Position numbers and translations under genes: made by a program. This document shows positions 25,999 to 33,581 of a stretch of DNA of 36,892 bases, one piece after another. How positions within the stretch are numbered: the first letter of the stretch is position 1; each line of letters starts with the position of its first letter. The stretch lies in assembly GCA_030041985.1 (NCBI GenBank), contig JASIAM010000076.1, positions 1 through 36,892 of the forward strand. Reading direction: 5' to 3'. This DNA is from Bryobacteraceae bacterium (lineage in GTDB: Bacteria > Acidobacteriota > Terriglobia > Bryobacterales > Bryobacteraceae). Below the pieces are notes generated by a model that saw only the letters and a list, made by a program, of their open reading frames with translations, had not been told where the DNA came from and did no database searches.

Positions 25999-26889
25999 TC
26001 AACCAGCGCGCAACCTCTCGAGGTTCTCTCCCAGGATCAGCCGCGCATCCGGCGCGCCGGCGCCTAACTCCGCAAGTGCGCGCATCTGCGTATCGAAGAT
26101 TTCGCGATTCCATCCCCGGGGAAAGAATGAAGAATCGGTGCCGAACAGCAGTCGCGATGGTCCCACGATATCCAGCGCGCGGCGGAAAACCGTGACCAGA
26201 TCGAGTCCCAGGTAGCGCATCCAGCTATTGCTGCTCGAAGTGTCCAGATAGACGTTGGAGCAGAGGCCGGCGAGCATCAGCGCCTCGCGAAAATAGCCCG
26301 CGCCGAAATGGGGCACCACAAAGCGCACCCGCGGGTGCCGCAATGCTACACCATGCAGGTCGATGGGGTTCGAATAGCGCATATCGAACGGCGAGGCGAG
26401 GCCCAGTTTCTTGCGGACGCCCACAGTTAGTACGCCGCAATGCACAAAAACCAAGGTTCGTTCGGAGGCGGCCCGCTCCAGGAAAGGCTCCACGCGCGCA
26501 TCGTGAATATAGTATTGATGCATGGCCGGAAAGAAGCACACCGCGTCGAGTCCCTGTGTGCTCTCCGGCGTTTCCACCAGAGGATTTACCATCGCATAGG
26601 CGAGAAACCTGCCCGGACAGGCTACGGCCGCGGCCCGCACCGAATCGGCATCGCCTGGCACGCTGGCGATCAGCGCCGCTTGCCGGACACCCTGCGCATC
26701 CAGTTCGGCCGCCCAGCGTTTCGCCAATTGCGCCGGATCAACCGGTGGCAGTTCCCACTGCAGTTCGCTCGCGATGGCTTCGGCGCTCTTACCCGCCTGC
26801 GCCGCCAGCATCTCGAAAAACCGGCGGGAAAAGAAATGCAGGTGGGCGTCGGTTACCGGGAGATTGTCAGTCCAGGGTGTTGTTGACAT
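25999..26889 (-). CDS. Amidohydrolase-family protein (Amidohydro_2 type)
   Basis: A 296-residue TIM-barrel metallohydrolase-like protein. Motifs in order: VTDAHLHFFSRRF (first metal HxH), TLVFVHCGVLTVG, RFVVPHFGAGYFREAL, NVYLDTSSS and LLFGTDSSFFPRGW with the late metal/catalytic Asp. Relatives act as decarboxylases, lactonases or hydrolases of small cyclic or aromatic compounds; the substrate is unknown here. The ATG lies inside the end of the response-regulator gene (23-base overlap), so translation is probably coupled to it. It is last in the kinase, regulator, hydrolase operon and converges on glgB. Confidence 0.82.
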   Translation of the reverse strand: MSTTPWTDNLPVTDAHLHFFSRRFFEMLAAQAGKSAEAIASELQWELPPVDPAQLAKRWAAELDAQGVRQAALIASVPGDADSVRAAAVACPGRFLAYAMVNPLVETPESTQGLDAVCFFPAMHQYYIHDARVEPFLERAASERTLVFVHCGVLTVGVRKKLGLASPFDMRYSNPIDLHGVALRHPRVRFVVPHFGAGYFREALMLAGLCSNVYLDTSSSNSWMRYLGLDLVTVFRRALDIVGPSRLLFGTDSSFFPRGWNREIFDTQMRALAELGAGAPDARLILGENLERLRAG

Positions 26890-27547
26890 CCGGCTTGTTC
26901 CAGTTTGTCAAACCCGCAGCCAGCGCCAGTTGGGTTAATCCGGCGACATTATTGACGCCGAGCTTCTTCATCATGGTTTTGCGGTAACTGCGCACGGTCT
27001 GCAAACCCAGATCGAGAAGCACGGCGATGTCCTTGCTAGTTTTGCCCTCCGCTACCAGCCGTAAGACCTGCAGTTCGCGCGGGGAAAGGCCTTCCAAAGG
27101 GCTGCGCTCGTGTGTTTCCAGGTCGCCGCGCTGGATACGCGAAAGCAGCCGGTCGGAAACCTGCGAACTGAGATAGGAGCCGCCGCGCGCCACGGTCCGC
27201 AACGCATCCAGGAGCTCGGTGGAAGAGGCTTTTTTGAGCACAAATGCGCGTGCTCCCGAGCGGATAGCGCTCACTACCGAGTTCTCGTCATCGAACATGG
27301 AAAGAATGACGATTTTGATTCCCGGGCAATGGCGCAGTAGTTCGTTGGTGGTTTCGATGCCGTTCATTCCCGGGAGCCCGATATCCATGAGGACAATGTC
27401 GGGCTGCGATTTACGGCACAAATGAACGGCATCAGCGCCGTTTTCAGCCTCTCCGACAACCCGGAATTCGGCTCCACGCTCCAGAATGGTGCGCACACCG
27501 TCGCGCACCAGCTTATGATCGTCCACCAGCACAACGTCCAATGACAT
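26867..27547 (-). CDS. NarL/FixJ-type response regulator
   Basis: A 226-residue two-component regulator. The receiver domain (about 3-120) has the acidic pair Asp9-Asp10, the phospho-acceptor Asp55 in IVLMDIGLPGMNG, the switch Ser83 and Lys105 in FVLKKASS. The C-terminal LuxR-type helix-turn-helix is LSPRELQVLRLVAEGKTSKD followed by LQTVRSYRKTMMKKLGV. All phosphorylation residues are intact. AGGGG sits five bases before the ATG. The sensor kinase gene ends 30 bases upstream, so the pair is cognate. The C-terminal 12 residues extend past the usual domain end and overlap the start of the amidohydrolase gene. Targets are unknown. Confidence 0.94.
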   Translation of the reverse strand: MSLDVVLVDDHKLVRDGVRTILERGAEFRVVGEAENGADAVHLCRKSQPDIVLMDIGLPGMNGIETTNELLRHCPGIKIVILSMFDDENSVVSAIRSGARAFVLKKASSTELLDALRTVARGGSYLSSQVSDRLLSRIQRGDLETHERSPLEGLSPRELQVLRLVAEGKTSKDIAVLLDLGLQTVRSYRKTMMKKLGVNNVAGLTQLALAAGLTNWNKPDVNNTLD

Positions 27548-27577
27548 CCCCTATTTACAGAGTCGCGCGAGCGCAGG

Positions 27578-28573
27578 CTACTGCCTTGCGGCGCGCACCA
27601 CCGTACCCCCTTCGCGGTTGCTCGTAAAGCTCAAATCGAAACCCGCCTGCGCAGCGTAATGCTCCATGCTCAGCAGACCGAGGCCGCGCCGCACACCCAC
27701 TACATCTGCCGGGTCAAAGCCCCGGCCATTGTCCCTGACTTCCAAAATTGCCCCTTTACGTGTGGACTTTACCGCTATTTCAATGGCCGAGCAACCGGCA
27801 TGCTGCACGGCGTTCTGAGCGGCCTCCTGGGCAATGTAGAACAAGGAAGAAGCAACCCTCGGGTCGAGCTTGAGAGAAGCGTCCACATGCACGCGCACGC
27901 TGCCCGGAAAGCTCTCTCGGATGCGGCTGGTCAAACGGTCGAGCGCGCTCCGCAAGCCGGCCCGTTCCACGGTGGAAGGGTTCAACTCGTAGCTAAACTC
28001 CCGCACCTCCTCCATCACGGTTTCCAGCATTTTTTGAATCTCGGCGACGCGCCCGCCGATTTCCGGCGAAACCGTTTCCAGATCCATGCGGACCAAGTCA
28101 AGCTGTAAGCCCAGCGCCGTCAGGTTCTGGCCCACGGAATCGTGCAGAAACCGGGAGGCCGTCTGGCGCTCGGATTCCTGGGCCCGCAAAGCGCCGAGCA
28201 CGGTGTGGCGCAACTCCTGTTCCGCTGTGCTCCACGGGGCGCTCTGGTGAGCCACGCCGCCCAAGTGACTGATGCGGCCGTCCTGGCGAATCGGGAACAG
28301 CGTGACATCCCAGGTGGCATCGCCGTGCCGCTCGCGCAACATCAGCGTCTCGCCGGCCAGGGCGCGGGCAAAACGGTCCACCCACTTTTCCGGGGAGCCG
28401 AGCGCGGCTTCGGGTGTCTGGCCCTTGAGCTCCGCCGTGGTTCTACCGAAAATGCCGGAGGGATCTCCGTAAATTTCGCAAAACATGCCATCCTCCCCGG
28501 CGGTCCACATCACACTCGGACTCTGTTCCAGGAACACCTGCGCCAGCCACTGCGTGTCTGTATTCTTACTCAT
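27578..28573 (-). CDS. PAS-domain sensor histidine kinase (HisKA_3 type)
   Basis: A 331-residue kinase without membrane helices, so a cytoplasmic sensor. Residues 10-115 form a PAS-like domain (FLEQSPSVMWTAGEDG, FPIRQDGRISHLGGVAH). The dimerisation domain has the phospho-accepting histidine in ASRFLHDSVGQNLTALG, His145 if counted from the TTG immediately before the ATG, 144 from the ATG. The ATPase domain has EAAQNAVQHAG, EVRDNGRGFDP and GLGLLSMEHYAAQ. This is the NarX/DesK-like kinase class that partners NarL-type regulators, as encoded next to it. The ATG at 28571-28573 is used. No Shine-Dalgarno is seen; TAAAAT (28586-28591, minus strand) ends 12 bases before the ATG. The signal is unknown. 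Confidence 0.93.
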   Translation of the reverse strand: MSKNTDTQWLAQVFLEQSPSVMWTAGEDGMFCEIYGDPSGIFGRTTAELKGQTPEAALGSPEKWVDRFARALAGETLMLRERHGDATWDVTLFPIRQDGRISHLGGVAHQSAPWSTAEQELRHTVLGALRAQESERQTASRFLHDSVGQNLTALGLQLDLVRMDLETVSPEIGGRVAEIQKMLETVMEEVREFSYELNPSTVERAGLRSALDRLTSRIRESFPGSVRVHVDASLKLDPRVASSLFYIAQEAAQNAVQHAGCSAIEIAVKSTRKGAILEVRDNGRGFDPADVVGVRRGLGLLSMEHYAAQAGFDLSFTSNREGGTVVRAARQ

Positions 28574-28649
28574 CAATGAAGGAAGATTTTAGCGCGGTTT
28601 AGGACCGGAGATTAGTACGGTACAAATGAGCGGATTAGAAATCCGGGAG

Positions 28650-28655
28650 TATAAT
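28650..28655 (+). promoter_or_regulatory. Perfect -10 TATAAT, possible leaderless start
   Basis: TATAAT, matching consensus at all six bases, ends eight bases before the ATG of the Ser/Thr kinase gene, which would place the transcript start at or within two bases of the ATG. A GGGAG at 28645-28649 is 14 bases from the ATG, too far for a usual ribosome site. No good -35 is visible. Confidence 0.5.
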
Positions 28656-28663
28656 TCCGTACT

Positions 28664-31273
28664 ATGGCAGCTCCCTCCGATCCCGTGGCGGCGCTGCGCC
28701 AGGCGACTACTTTATCGGCAGAGCGCTGGGCCCACGTACGAGAACTGCTGGAAGCAGCGCTGGACCGGGAGCAGGGTGAGCGCGCGGAGTTTCTGCGGCA
28801 GGCCTGCGGCGCTGACGAGCAACTGCTCGCCGAAATTGAGGGATTATTGCGTGGCTTGGAACGATCTCCATCATTCCTCGAAGAGCCGGTTTTGCAGGTC
28901 GCGAGCGATGCGGAAGATACGCTGGTAGGCACTGCTGTGGGTCCCTGGAGGCTCTTGCGCCGCATTGGCGACGGGGGCACGGCATCGGTCTATGCGGCGG
29001 CGCGCAGCGATCACGAGTTTCGCAAAGTGGTGGCCGTCAAGCTCATCAAAGCAGGCATGGATTATGAAGAAGTCCTGCGCCGGTTTCGCAACGAGCGCCA
29101 GATTCTGGCCGCGCTAGACCATCCCAATATCACCCGCTTGCTGGATGGCGGCAGCACCGCGGCCGGCTTGCCGTACCTGGTGATGGAGTATGTGGAAGGG
29201 GTGCCGATCTCGCAATATTGCGCCACTCACAAGCTTTCCGTCACCGAGCGTCTCCAGCTTTTTCGCACCGTCTGCGCCGCGCTGGCCTACGCGCACCAGA
29301 ACCTGATCGTGCATCGCGATCTGAAGCCGGCCAACATACTGGTCACCGCCCAAGGTGTTCCCAAGGTTCTGGATTTCGGAATCGGTAAACTGTTGCGGCC
29401 GGAATCCTCCGGTTACACCGTCCCGTTCACGCGCACCCAAATGCGCATGATGACACCGGAATATGCCAGCCCGGAACAGGTGCGCGGCGACCCCATCACT
29501 ACCGCGAGCGACATTTACTCGCTGGGCGTAGTCTTATATGAGCTGCTGGCCGGACGGCGGCCCTACCGGCTCAAAAGTGGCGCCTCCACGGAGATCGAAC
29601 AGGCTATCTGTGAATGGGAACCGGAGCGCCCCAGCGCAGCGGCCGCACGGAGCGACGGCCCGGTCACGGCCGAGGAGACGCCGCAGAAGCTGTCCCGGCG
29701 GTTGTGCGGCGATCCGGACGCCATCGTTCTGATGGCCCTGCGCAAGGAGCCGCAGCGGCGCTATTCCACGGTGGACCGTCTGAGTGAGGACATAGACTGC
29801 CACTTACGCGGGCTTCCTGTCAGTGCTTCGAAAGATACATGGACATATCGCGCGGCCAAGTTCACGCGGCGGCACAAAGTGGGCGTTGCCATCAGCGTGC
29901 TGACTGCCGTGGTTCTGGTCTTTGTCACTATCTTTTCGACTTACCTGCTGCGCGCAGAGCGGAGGCAGCAGAGAGTCACTTATCAGCTTATCGAGTTTAT
30001 GCTGAACGATCTCGACAATGCCCTGAAGTCGGGCGCGACCTCCGCGAGGAAGGTTTTAGCCGATGACGTTCTGGCCAGACTGACACAGCTTTCTTCCGGC
30101 AGGGTTAGTGACCCGGACTTGCGTGTGTTGTTGGTCACTGCGTATTTGAAGTTAGGTGACATCCAGGGAAATATGTTCACCAACAACCTGGGTGATCCCT
30201 CGGCGGCCAGGCAAAGCTATCAGCGCGCCCGCCAGTTTGCGCGCACACCGGACGAAATCGTAGAAGCGGAAAGGCGTTTGGGAGACATGGCCTTCAACAG
30301 CGGGCAGTTCGGAGATGCGCTCGCCAGTTACCAGCGGGCGGCGCCGATACTCGACCGAGCCGTTCAAAGGAATCCGCAACAGCCAGCGTTATACGCGGCG
30401 GCAACCACCAACTGGTACCGGATCGGCTTCATGCAGTCGCAAATGGGAAGAATGCATGACGCTCTCGAAAGCTATGAGCATGAGATCAGCGTTGCCCAAC
30501 AGCAGTTCGACTTGTTTCCCGATTCCAACGTACGCCGCGAACTCGGGCTGGCGAATCAGCACGCCGCGGACGCGCTCGAACAACTCGGGAGGCCGCCAGA
30601 GGCCCTGTCGCGGCTCCAATCCGCCCTAACTATCTATCAAGAGCTCCGAAAGGAGAAGCCAGGCAGCCTGAATCTCCAGCGACTGGAGGGCACCGTGTAC
30701 ATTTCGCAGGCCGAAGCTTTCCGCCAGCAGGGGCAATTCTTGCAAGCCGAAGGCATGTACCAGAAAGGCCTAAGCGTTTCCGATACTCTCTTAACGAAAG
30801 ATCCTCACAACGAGAAGTATCAACAGGATCGCGACAGGATCCTACCGCGGCTCGCAGAGGTGGAAAATATCCTCGGTCGAACCAAGGAGGCGAGACGGCT
30901 GGCCAAAGACGCATTGGCCGAAGTGCAGCCCCTGGCTGAGAAGCCGCAACCCTCGCCAGATGATCTTTATTTGTATGCTTACGATCTCGTGACTACGCCC
31001 TTTCCGGATCTCCGCCGGCCCGAAGCTGCCCTGCACTATGCGCAAGAAGCGGCACGACTGACAGGCGGCTCCGATCCGGAGATATTGGACGTACTGGCGC
31101 GCGCCTGGGAGCAAAACGGAAACCTCGAGGAAGCTATCGCAACGGAAACGCGCGCGCTGGCACGTTATCCCGGATCAGAACCAATGATTCCGGGAACCGC
31201 ACGCGACGAAATAAGAAAGAGACTGGCCGATTGGCAACACCGGCGTGCGGGCCGGTCACTGCCGGCGCAGTAA
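28664..31273 (+). CDS. Transmembrane Ser/Thr protein kinase with TPR-rich C-terminal region
   Basis: An 869-residue Hanks-type kinase. Residues 1-90 are an N-terminal helical region typical of acidobacterial kinases (RWAHVRELLEAALD, LLAEIEGLLRG). The kinase domain (about 94-380) has the glycine loop RIGDGGTASVY, Lys126 in VAVKLIKA, Glu144, catalytic HRDLKPANIL (Asp219), DFG (Asp237) and the activation-segment end TPEYASPEQV, so it should be active. One membrane helix follows (about 406-429). The remaining 440 residues are helical repeats consistent with TPRs (GDALASYQRAAPI, GRMHDALESYEHEI, GQFLQAEGMYQKGL), predicted extracytoplasmic. Substrates are unknown. It diverges from the histidine kinase operon, and its 3' end overlaps the opposite PEP-CTERM-like gene by 18 bases. 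Confidence 0.94.
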   Translation: MAAPSDPVAALRQATTLSAERWAHVRELLEAALDREQGERAEFLRQACGADEQLLAEIEGLLRGLERSPSFLEEPVLQVASDAEDTLVGTAVGPWRLLRRIGDGGTASVYAAARSDHEFRKVVAVKLIKAGMDYEEVLRRFRNERQILAALDHPNITRLLDGGSTAAGLPYLVMEYVEGVPISQYCATHKLSVTERLQLFRTVCAALAYAHQNLIVHRDLKPANILVTAQGVPKVLDFGIGKLLRPESSGYTVPFTRTQMRMMTPEYASPEQVRGDPITTASDIYSLGVVLYELLAGRRPYRLKSGASTEIEQAICEWEPERPSAAAARSDGPVTAEETPQKLSRRLCGDPDAIVLMALRKEPQRRYSTVDRLSEDIDCHLRGLPVSASKDTWTYRAAKFTRRHKVGVAISVLTAVVLVFVTIFSTYLLRAERRQQRVTYQLIEFMLNDLDNALKSGATSARKVLADDVLARLTQLSSGRVSDPDLRVLLVTAYLKLGDIQGNMFTNNLGDPSAARQSYQRARQFARTPDEIVEAERRLGDMAFNSGQFGDALASYQRAAPILDRAVQRNPQQPALYAAATTNWYRIGFMQSQMGRMHDALESYEHEISVAQQQFDLFPDSNVRRELGLANQHAADALEQLGRPPEALSRLQSALTIYQELRKEKPGSLNLQRLEGTVYISQAEAFRQQGQFLQAEGMYQKGLSVSDTLLTKDPHNEKYQQDRDRILPRLAEVENILGRTKEARRLAKDALAEVQPLAEKPQPSPDDLYLYAYDLVTTPFPDLRRPEAALHYAQEAARLTGGSDPEILDVLARAWEQNGNLEEAIATETRALARYPGSEPMIPGTARDEIRKRLADWQHRRAGRSLPAQ

Positions 31274-31993
31274 GCGTCTGGAAATGACTAAAAGAACACT
31301 ACCTAACCCGGTGAGAAAAGTATACGAGGGTTCGGGCAGTAAGGTATCCTGCTTGAAACTCAAAATATCAGCGCTGCCTCCTTCGCCGAGCGGTCCGCCG
31401 TCCAAAGTGATCGTGGTACTGTTATCGTAAATACAAACTTTGTTGCTGAAGTATTGGCTCCCGCTGGTAGCTCCGTTACTGGCAACCGTGATGGTGATGG
31501 GGCCGGGCAAGTGATACGCCAACCCGCCACATCCTTGAGGGTACAGCGGGAGTATCGATGGCTGGGGTATGGGTGTCAGCGTCTCTGAGACGCTCGAGTA
31601 TCCGGGCAGCGTAGAAGGATCGGACATATCTTCCTGCCCGCCAACGATAATCGGCGGATAGTCCACCATGTAACTGATCGCGTACTGAACTTCCTGACCC
31701 GCGGTAACCGCAAAGTCACTGGGAACCTCCGGAGTATAGGTGAATCCGAGTATGGCTCCGCCGACTTCCATGTCGGGAGTCAGAATAATGTCGCTGGCGG
31801 TGGCCACTACCGGACTTCCTATCACAACGCTTGACGAGAAAGTGAAGTCTTTGAATGTGAGCGGACCCTCGCTGCAGCCCGCGGTCGGCGAGAGAGCCTC
31901 GTACGACGCCAGGGTTCCGGTCATGCACACGGAGGCGTTCAGAGTCACCAGACTTTGCGCGGCCAGTACTCCGAGGAACAGTTTCGAATACAT
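31256..31993 (-). CDS. Exported protein with PEP-CTERM-like sorting tail
   Basis: A 245-residue secreted protein with a signal peptide (1-20, FLGVLAAQSLVTLNA) and a beta-rich, Ser/Thr/Pro-rich mature part containing about five cysteines. The C-terminus is a PEP-CTERM-like signal: LPEPSYTF at about residue 219, a hydrophobic stretch LTGLGSVLLVI, and a basic end SRRLLRRQ. In known systems such tails are processed by an exosortase and the proteins go to the envelope or extracellular matrix. No exosortase gene is in the window. GGGAGG lies five bases before the ATG. The stop is inside the kinase gene end. The function of the mature domain is not recognised. Confidence 0.78.
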   Translation of the reverse strand: MYSKLFLGVLAAQSLVTLNASVCMTGTLASYEALSPTAGCSEGPLTFKDFTFSSSVVIGSPVVATASDIILTPDMEVGGAILGFTYTPEVPSDFAVTAGQEVQYAISYMVDYPPIIVGGQEDMSDPSTLPGYSSVSETLTPIPQPSILPLYPQGCGGLAYHLPGPITITVASNGATSGSQYFSNKVCIYDNSTTITLDGGPLGEGGSADILSFKQDTLLPEPSYTFLTGLGSVLLVISRRLLRRQ

Positions 31994-32013
31994 GGGGACC
32001 TCCCGTGTCCTTC

Positions 32014-32042
32014 AATGTAGGCTAAAAGGGACGGCTGCGCAA
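32014..32042 (-). promoter_or_regulatory. Candidate sigma-70 promoter of the PEP-CTERM-like gene
   Basis: Read on the minus strand: TTGCGC, a 17-base spacer, then TACATT. Each hexamer matches consensus at four of six bases. The predicted leader would be short and contains the GGGAGG ribosome site. Confidence 0.4.
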
Positions 32043-32105
32043 TCACAAGGGTACTGCCGATACCATGCTGCTGACGAAATTTAATTCGACACGGTTTTTC
32101 GCTGA

Positions 32106-32130
32106 TGCGCGCGCCCCTCGAGAGCGCGCA
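32106..32130. other. Inverted repeat in the divergent spacer
   Basis: TGCGCGC and its exact reverse complement GCGCGCA, 11 bases apart, about 40 bases before the patatin-like gene. It could be a leader hairpin or an operator for the divergent pair. The rest of the 31994-32168 spacer shows only the promoter candidate for the opposite gene. Confidence 0.3.
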
Positions 32131-32168
32131 AGCGAACAGTTCCGGCGATATCCGTCTACCATGAAGTA

Positions 32169-32870
32169 GTGAACGTGGCTCTGGTGCTTTCCGCGGGGGG
32201 TATGTACACCGCCTGGGAAGTGGGGGTCTGGCGGTCGATTGCTCCGTATATACAGCCTGGCCTGATCGTGGGCGCATCGGCGGGAGCGTGGAATGGTTGG
32301 GCTATTGCCGGAGGCGCCACGCCTGACGATCTGGCGGGCGAATGGCTCGATGCATCGCTCGCCACAATTCGCATCCGGCGGCCGGAACCTTTGCATCGCA
32401 AAGCGCGCGAATTATGGTCACGCTTTCAGCCGCGAGTGCCCTTCGGCCTCACGGTGGTAGAGATGCCGCGTTTCCGGGCACGGTTAATCCGCGGATCCGA
32501 CGTAACCTGGGAGCACCTGGCGGCCACCTGTTCCATTGCCGGCCTATTCCCTTCCGTGCGCATCGGCGGCCGGTCTTATGTCGACGGAGGGTTGCAAGGC
32601 GCGCTCCCGCTTTGGGCAGCCGAGGAGATGGGCGCCACTCATGCCATCGCGCTGAATTGCCTGGTGGGCTTGCGATGGCGCATCCTCCGCAGAGTGTTTG
32701 GTTGGCGGCGCCCGAGCCCACGGTTGCAGGTGGTATCCATTATTCCCTCCGAACCGCTAGGCTCCCTGAAGTACGCCCTCGTATGGTCCCGGCCCCGTAT
32801 CGAGCGGTGGATTCGATTGGGCGAGCGTGACGGGAGAGAGGCTTTACGTTCCATGAGCATCTTGAAGTGA
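32169..32870 (+). CDS. Patatin-like phospholipase-family protein
   Basis: A 233-residue patatin-fold lipid acyl hydrolase-like protein. The oxyanion loop is LSAGGMYTAWEVGV, the nucleophile Ser38 is in the elbow GASAGAWNG, and the partner Asp139 is in SYVDGGLQGALP, so the catalytic dyad is complete. It is at the short end for the family and has no signal peptide or membrane helix. The start is a GTG at 32169; no strong ribosome site is seen, and the TAG of a three-codon frame directly precedes it. Substrate lipid is unknown. The GC-rich inverted repeat upstream may influence expression. Confidence 0.88.
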   Translation: MNVALVLSAGGMYTAWEVGVWRSIAPYIQPGLIVGASAGAWNGWAIAGGATPDDLAGEWLDASLATIRIRRPEPLHRKARELWSRFQPRVPFGLTVVEMPRFRARLIRGSDVTWEHLAATCSIAGLFPSVRIGGRSYVDGGLQGALPLWAAEEMGATHAIALNCLVGLRWRILRRVFGWRRPSPRLQVVSIIPSEPLGSLKYALVWSRPRIERWIRLGERDGREALRSMSILK

Positions 32871-32911
32871 CGGCCGTCGTGGACCATGGCTCCGCTTCGC
32901 AGTACATCGAG

Positions 32912-32917
32912 TACAAT
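32912..32917 (+). promoter_or_regulatory. -10-like TACAAT, possible leaderless start
   Basis: TACAAT matches the -10 consensus at five of six bases and ends eight bases before the ATG at 32926, the same geometry as the TATAAT before the Ser/Thr kinase gene. No Shine-Dalgarno is present between them. No clear -35 is seen. Confidence 0.4.
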
Positions 32918-32925
32918 GGCTGTCT

Positions 32926-33207
32926 ATGCCGAGCTATCGGGTATACCATATGAAGGATTCCTTACGGCAGCAGTTCCGTTGGGCCTCGCATGTCTCCGGT
33001 GCGGCAACAGTCAAACCGAAGGATTACGAGCCGGACGGCCAGATCGAAGCCCATAACGAATACCATGCCTGGCAGTCGCTGCGGGAATCCGGCCAGCCGC
33101 TCAGCGTGGGGGACTTGCTGGAGACGGAGGAAGGCCAGTTGCGTATTTGCAAATATGTCGGTTTCGAGCCGGCGCAATGGGTGCAGCCGGAACCCGCCGG
33201 GGTGTAG
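32926..33207 (+). CDS. Small protein of unknown function
   Basis: A 93-residue soluble protein with no signal peptide, membrane helix or cysteine cluster. Its text (SYRVYHMKDSLRQQFRWASH, KPKDYEPDGQIEAHNEYHAW, PLSVGDLLETEEGQLRICKYVG) has normal amino-acid balance and good coding character but no motif I can name; the end of the segment looks like a small beta fold. The next gene starts eight bases after its stop, so the two form an operon. Another in-frame ATG at about 32950 is possible. Treated as a real hypothetical gene because of the coupling and base composition. Confidence 0.75.
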   Translation: MPSYRVYHMKDSLRQQFRWASHVSGAATVKPKDYEPDGQIEAHNEYHAWQSLRESGQPLSVGDLLETEEGQLRICKYVGFEPAQWVQPEPAGV

Positions 33208-33215
33208 GAGGGCCC

Positions 33216-33530
33216 ATGCCGGACTACCGTTTAGGTGATGTGATTGACGACTTTTGCGTGCGCTGCAAGCGCATCATGAATCATTCACTGGTGTCATTGG
33301 TGAATGGCGAACCGGCGAAGGTCCGTTGCCGCACCTGCCACAACGATCATGATTACCGTCATGAGCAGGCTCCACCTCCCAAAGCCGACGCCCGTAAGCA
33401 GGCGCTGTTCGACGAAGTCCTAAAGAAGGTAACTCCCGACGGCAGCGGCCAGCCCGAAGCGTCAGCGGGAGGAAGCCAAGCCGAGGCCAAGCCCGCAGCC
33501 AAGGGCAAAAGCAAGAAGACGAGCACGTAG
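33216..33530 (+). CDS. Zinc-ribbon protein with lysine-rich tail
   Basis: A 104-residue protein. The first half is a four-cysteine ribbon, FCVRCKRIMNH and VRCRTCHNDHDYRH, spaced by about 20 residues as in zinc ribbons. The second half is low-complexity Ala/Lys/Pro (KADARKQ, AEAKPAAKGKSKK), probably disordered and positively charged, which would suit RNA or DNA contact; that is inference. The ATG at 33216 is chosen because GGAGGG overlaps the previous stop at a good distance. Same transcript as the preceding small gene. The 51 bases to the opposite PQQ gene hold a loose GGGCAC...GTGCCC inverted repeat only. Confidence 0.78.
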   Translation: MPDYRLGDVIDDFCVRCKRIMNHSLVSLVNGEPAKVRCRTCHNDHDYRHEQAPPPKADARKQALFDEVLKKVTPDGSGQPEASAGGSQAEAKPAAKGKSKKTST

Positions 33531-33581
33531 GGCACGCGCTCGAAATTGCCGCATCCGCCGCGGCGTTGCGTTTGTGCCCGC

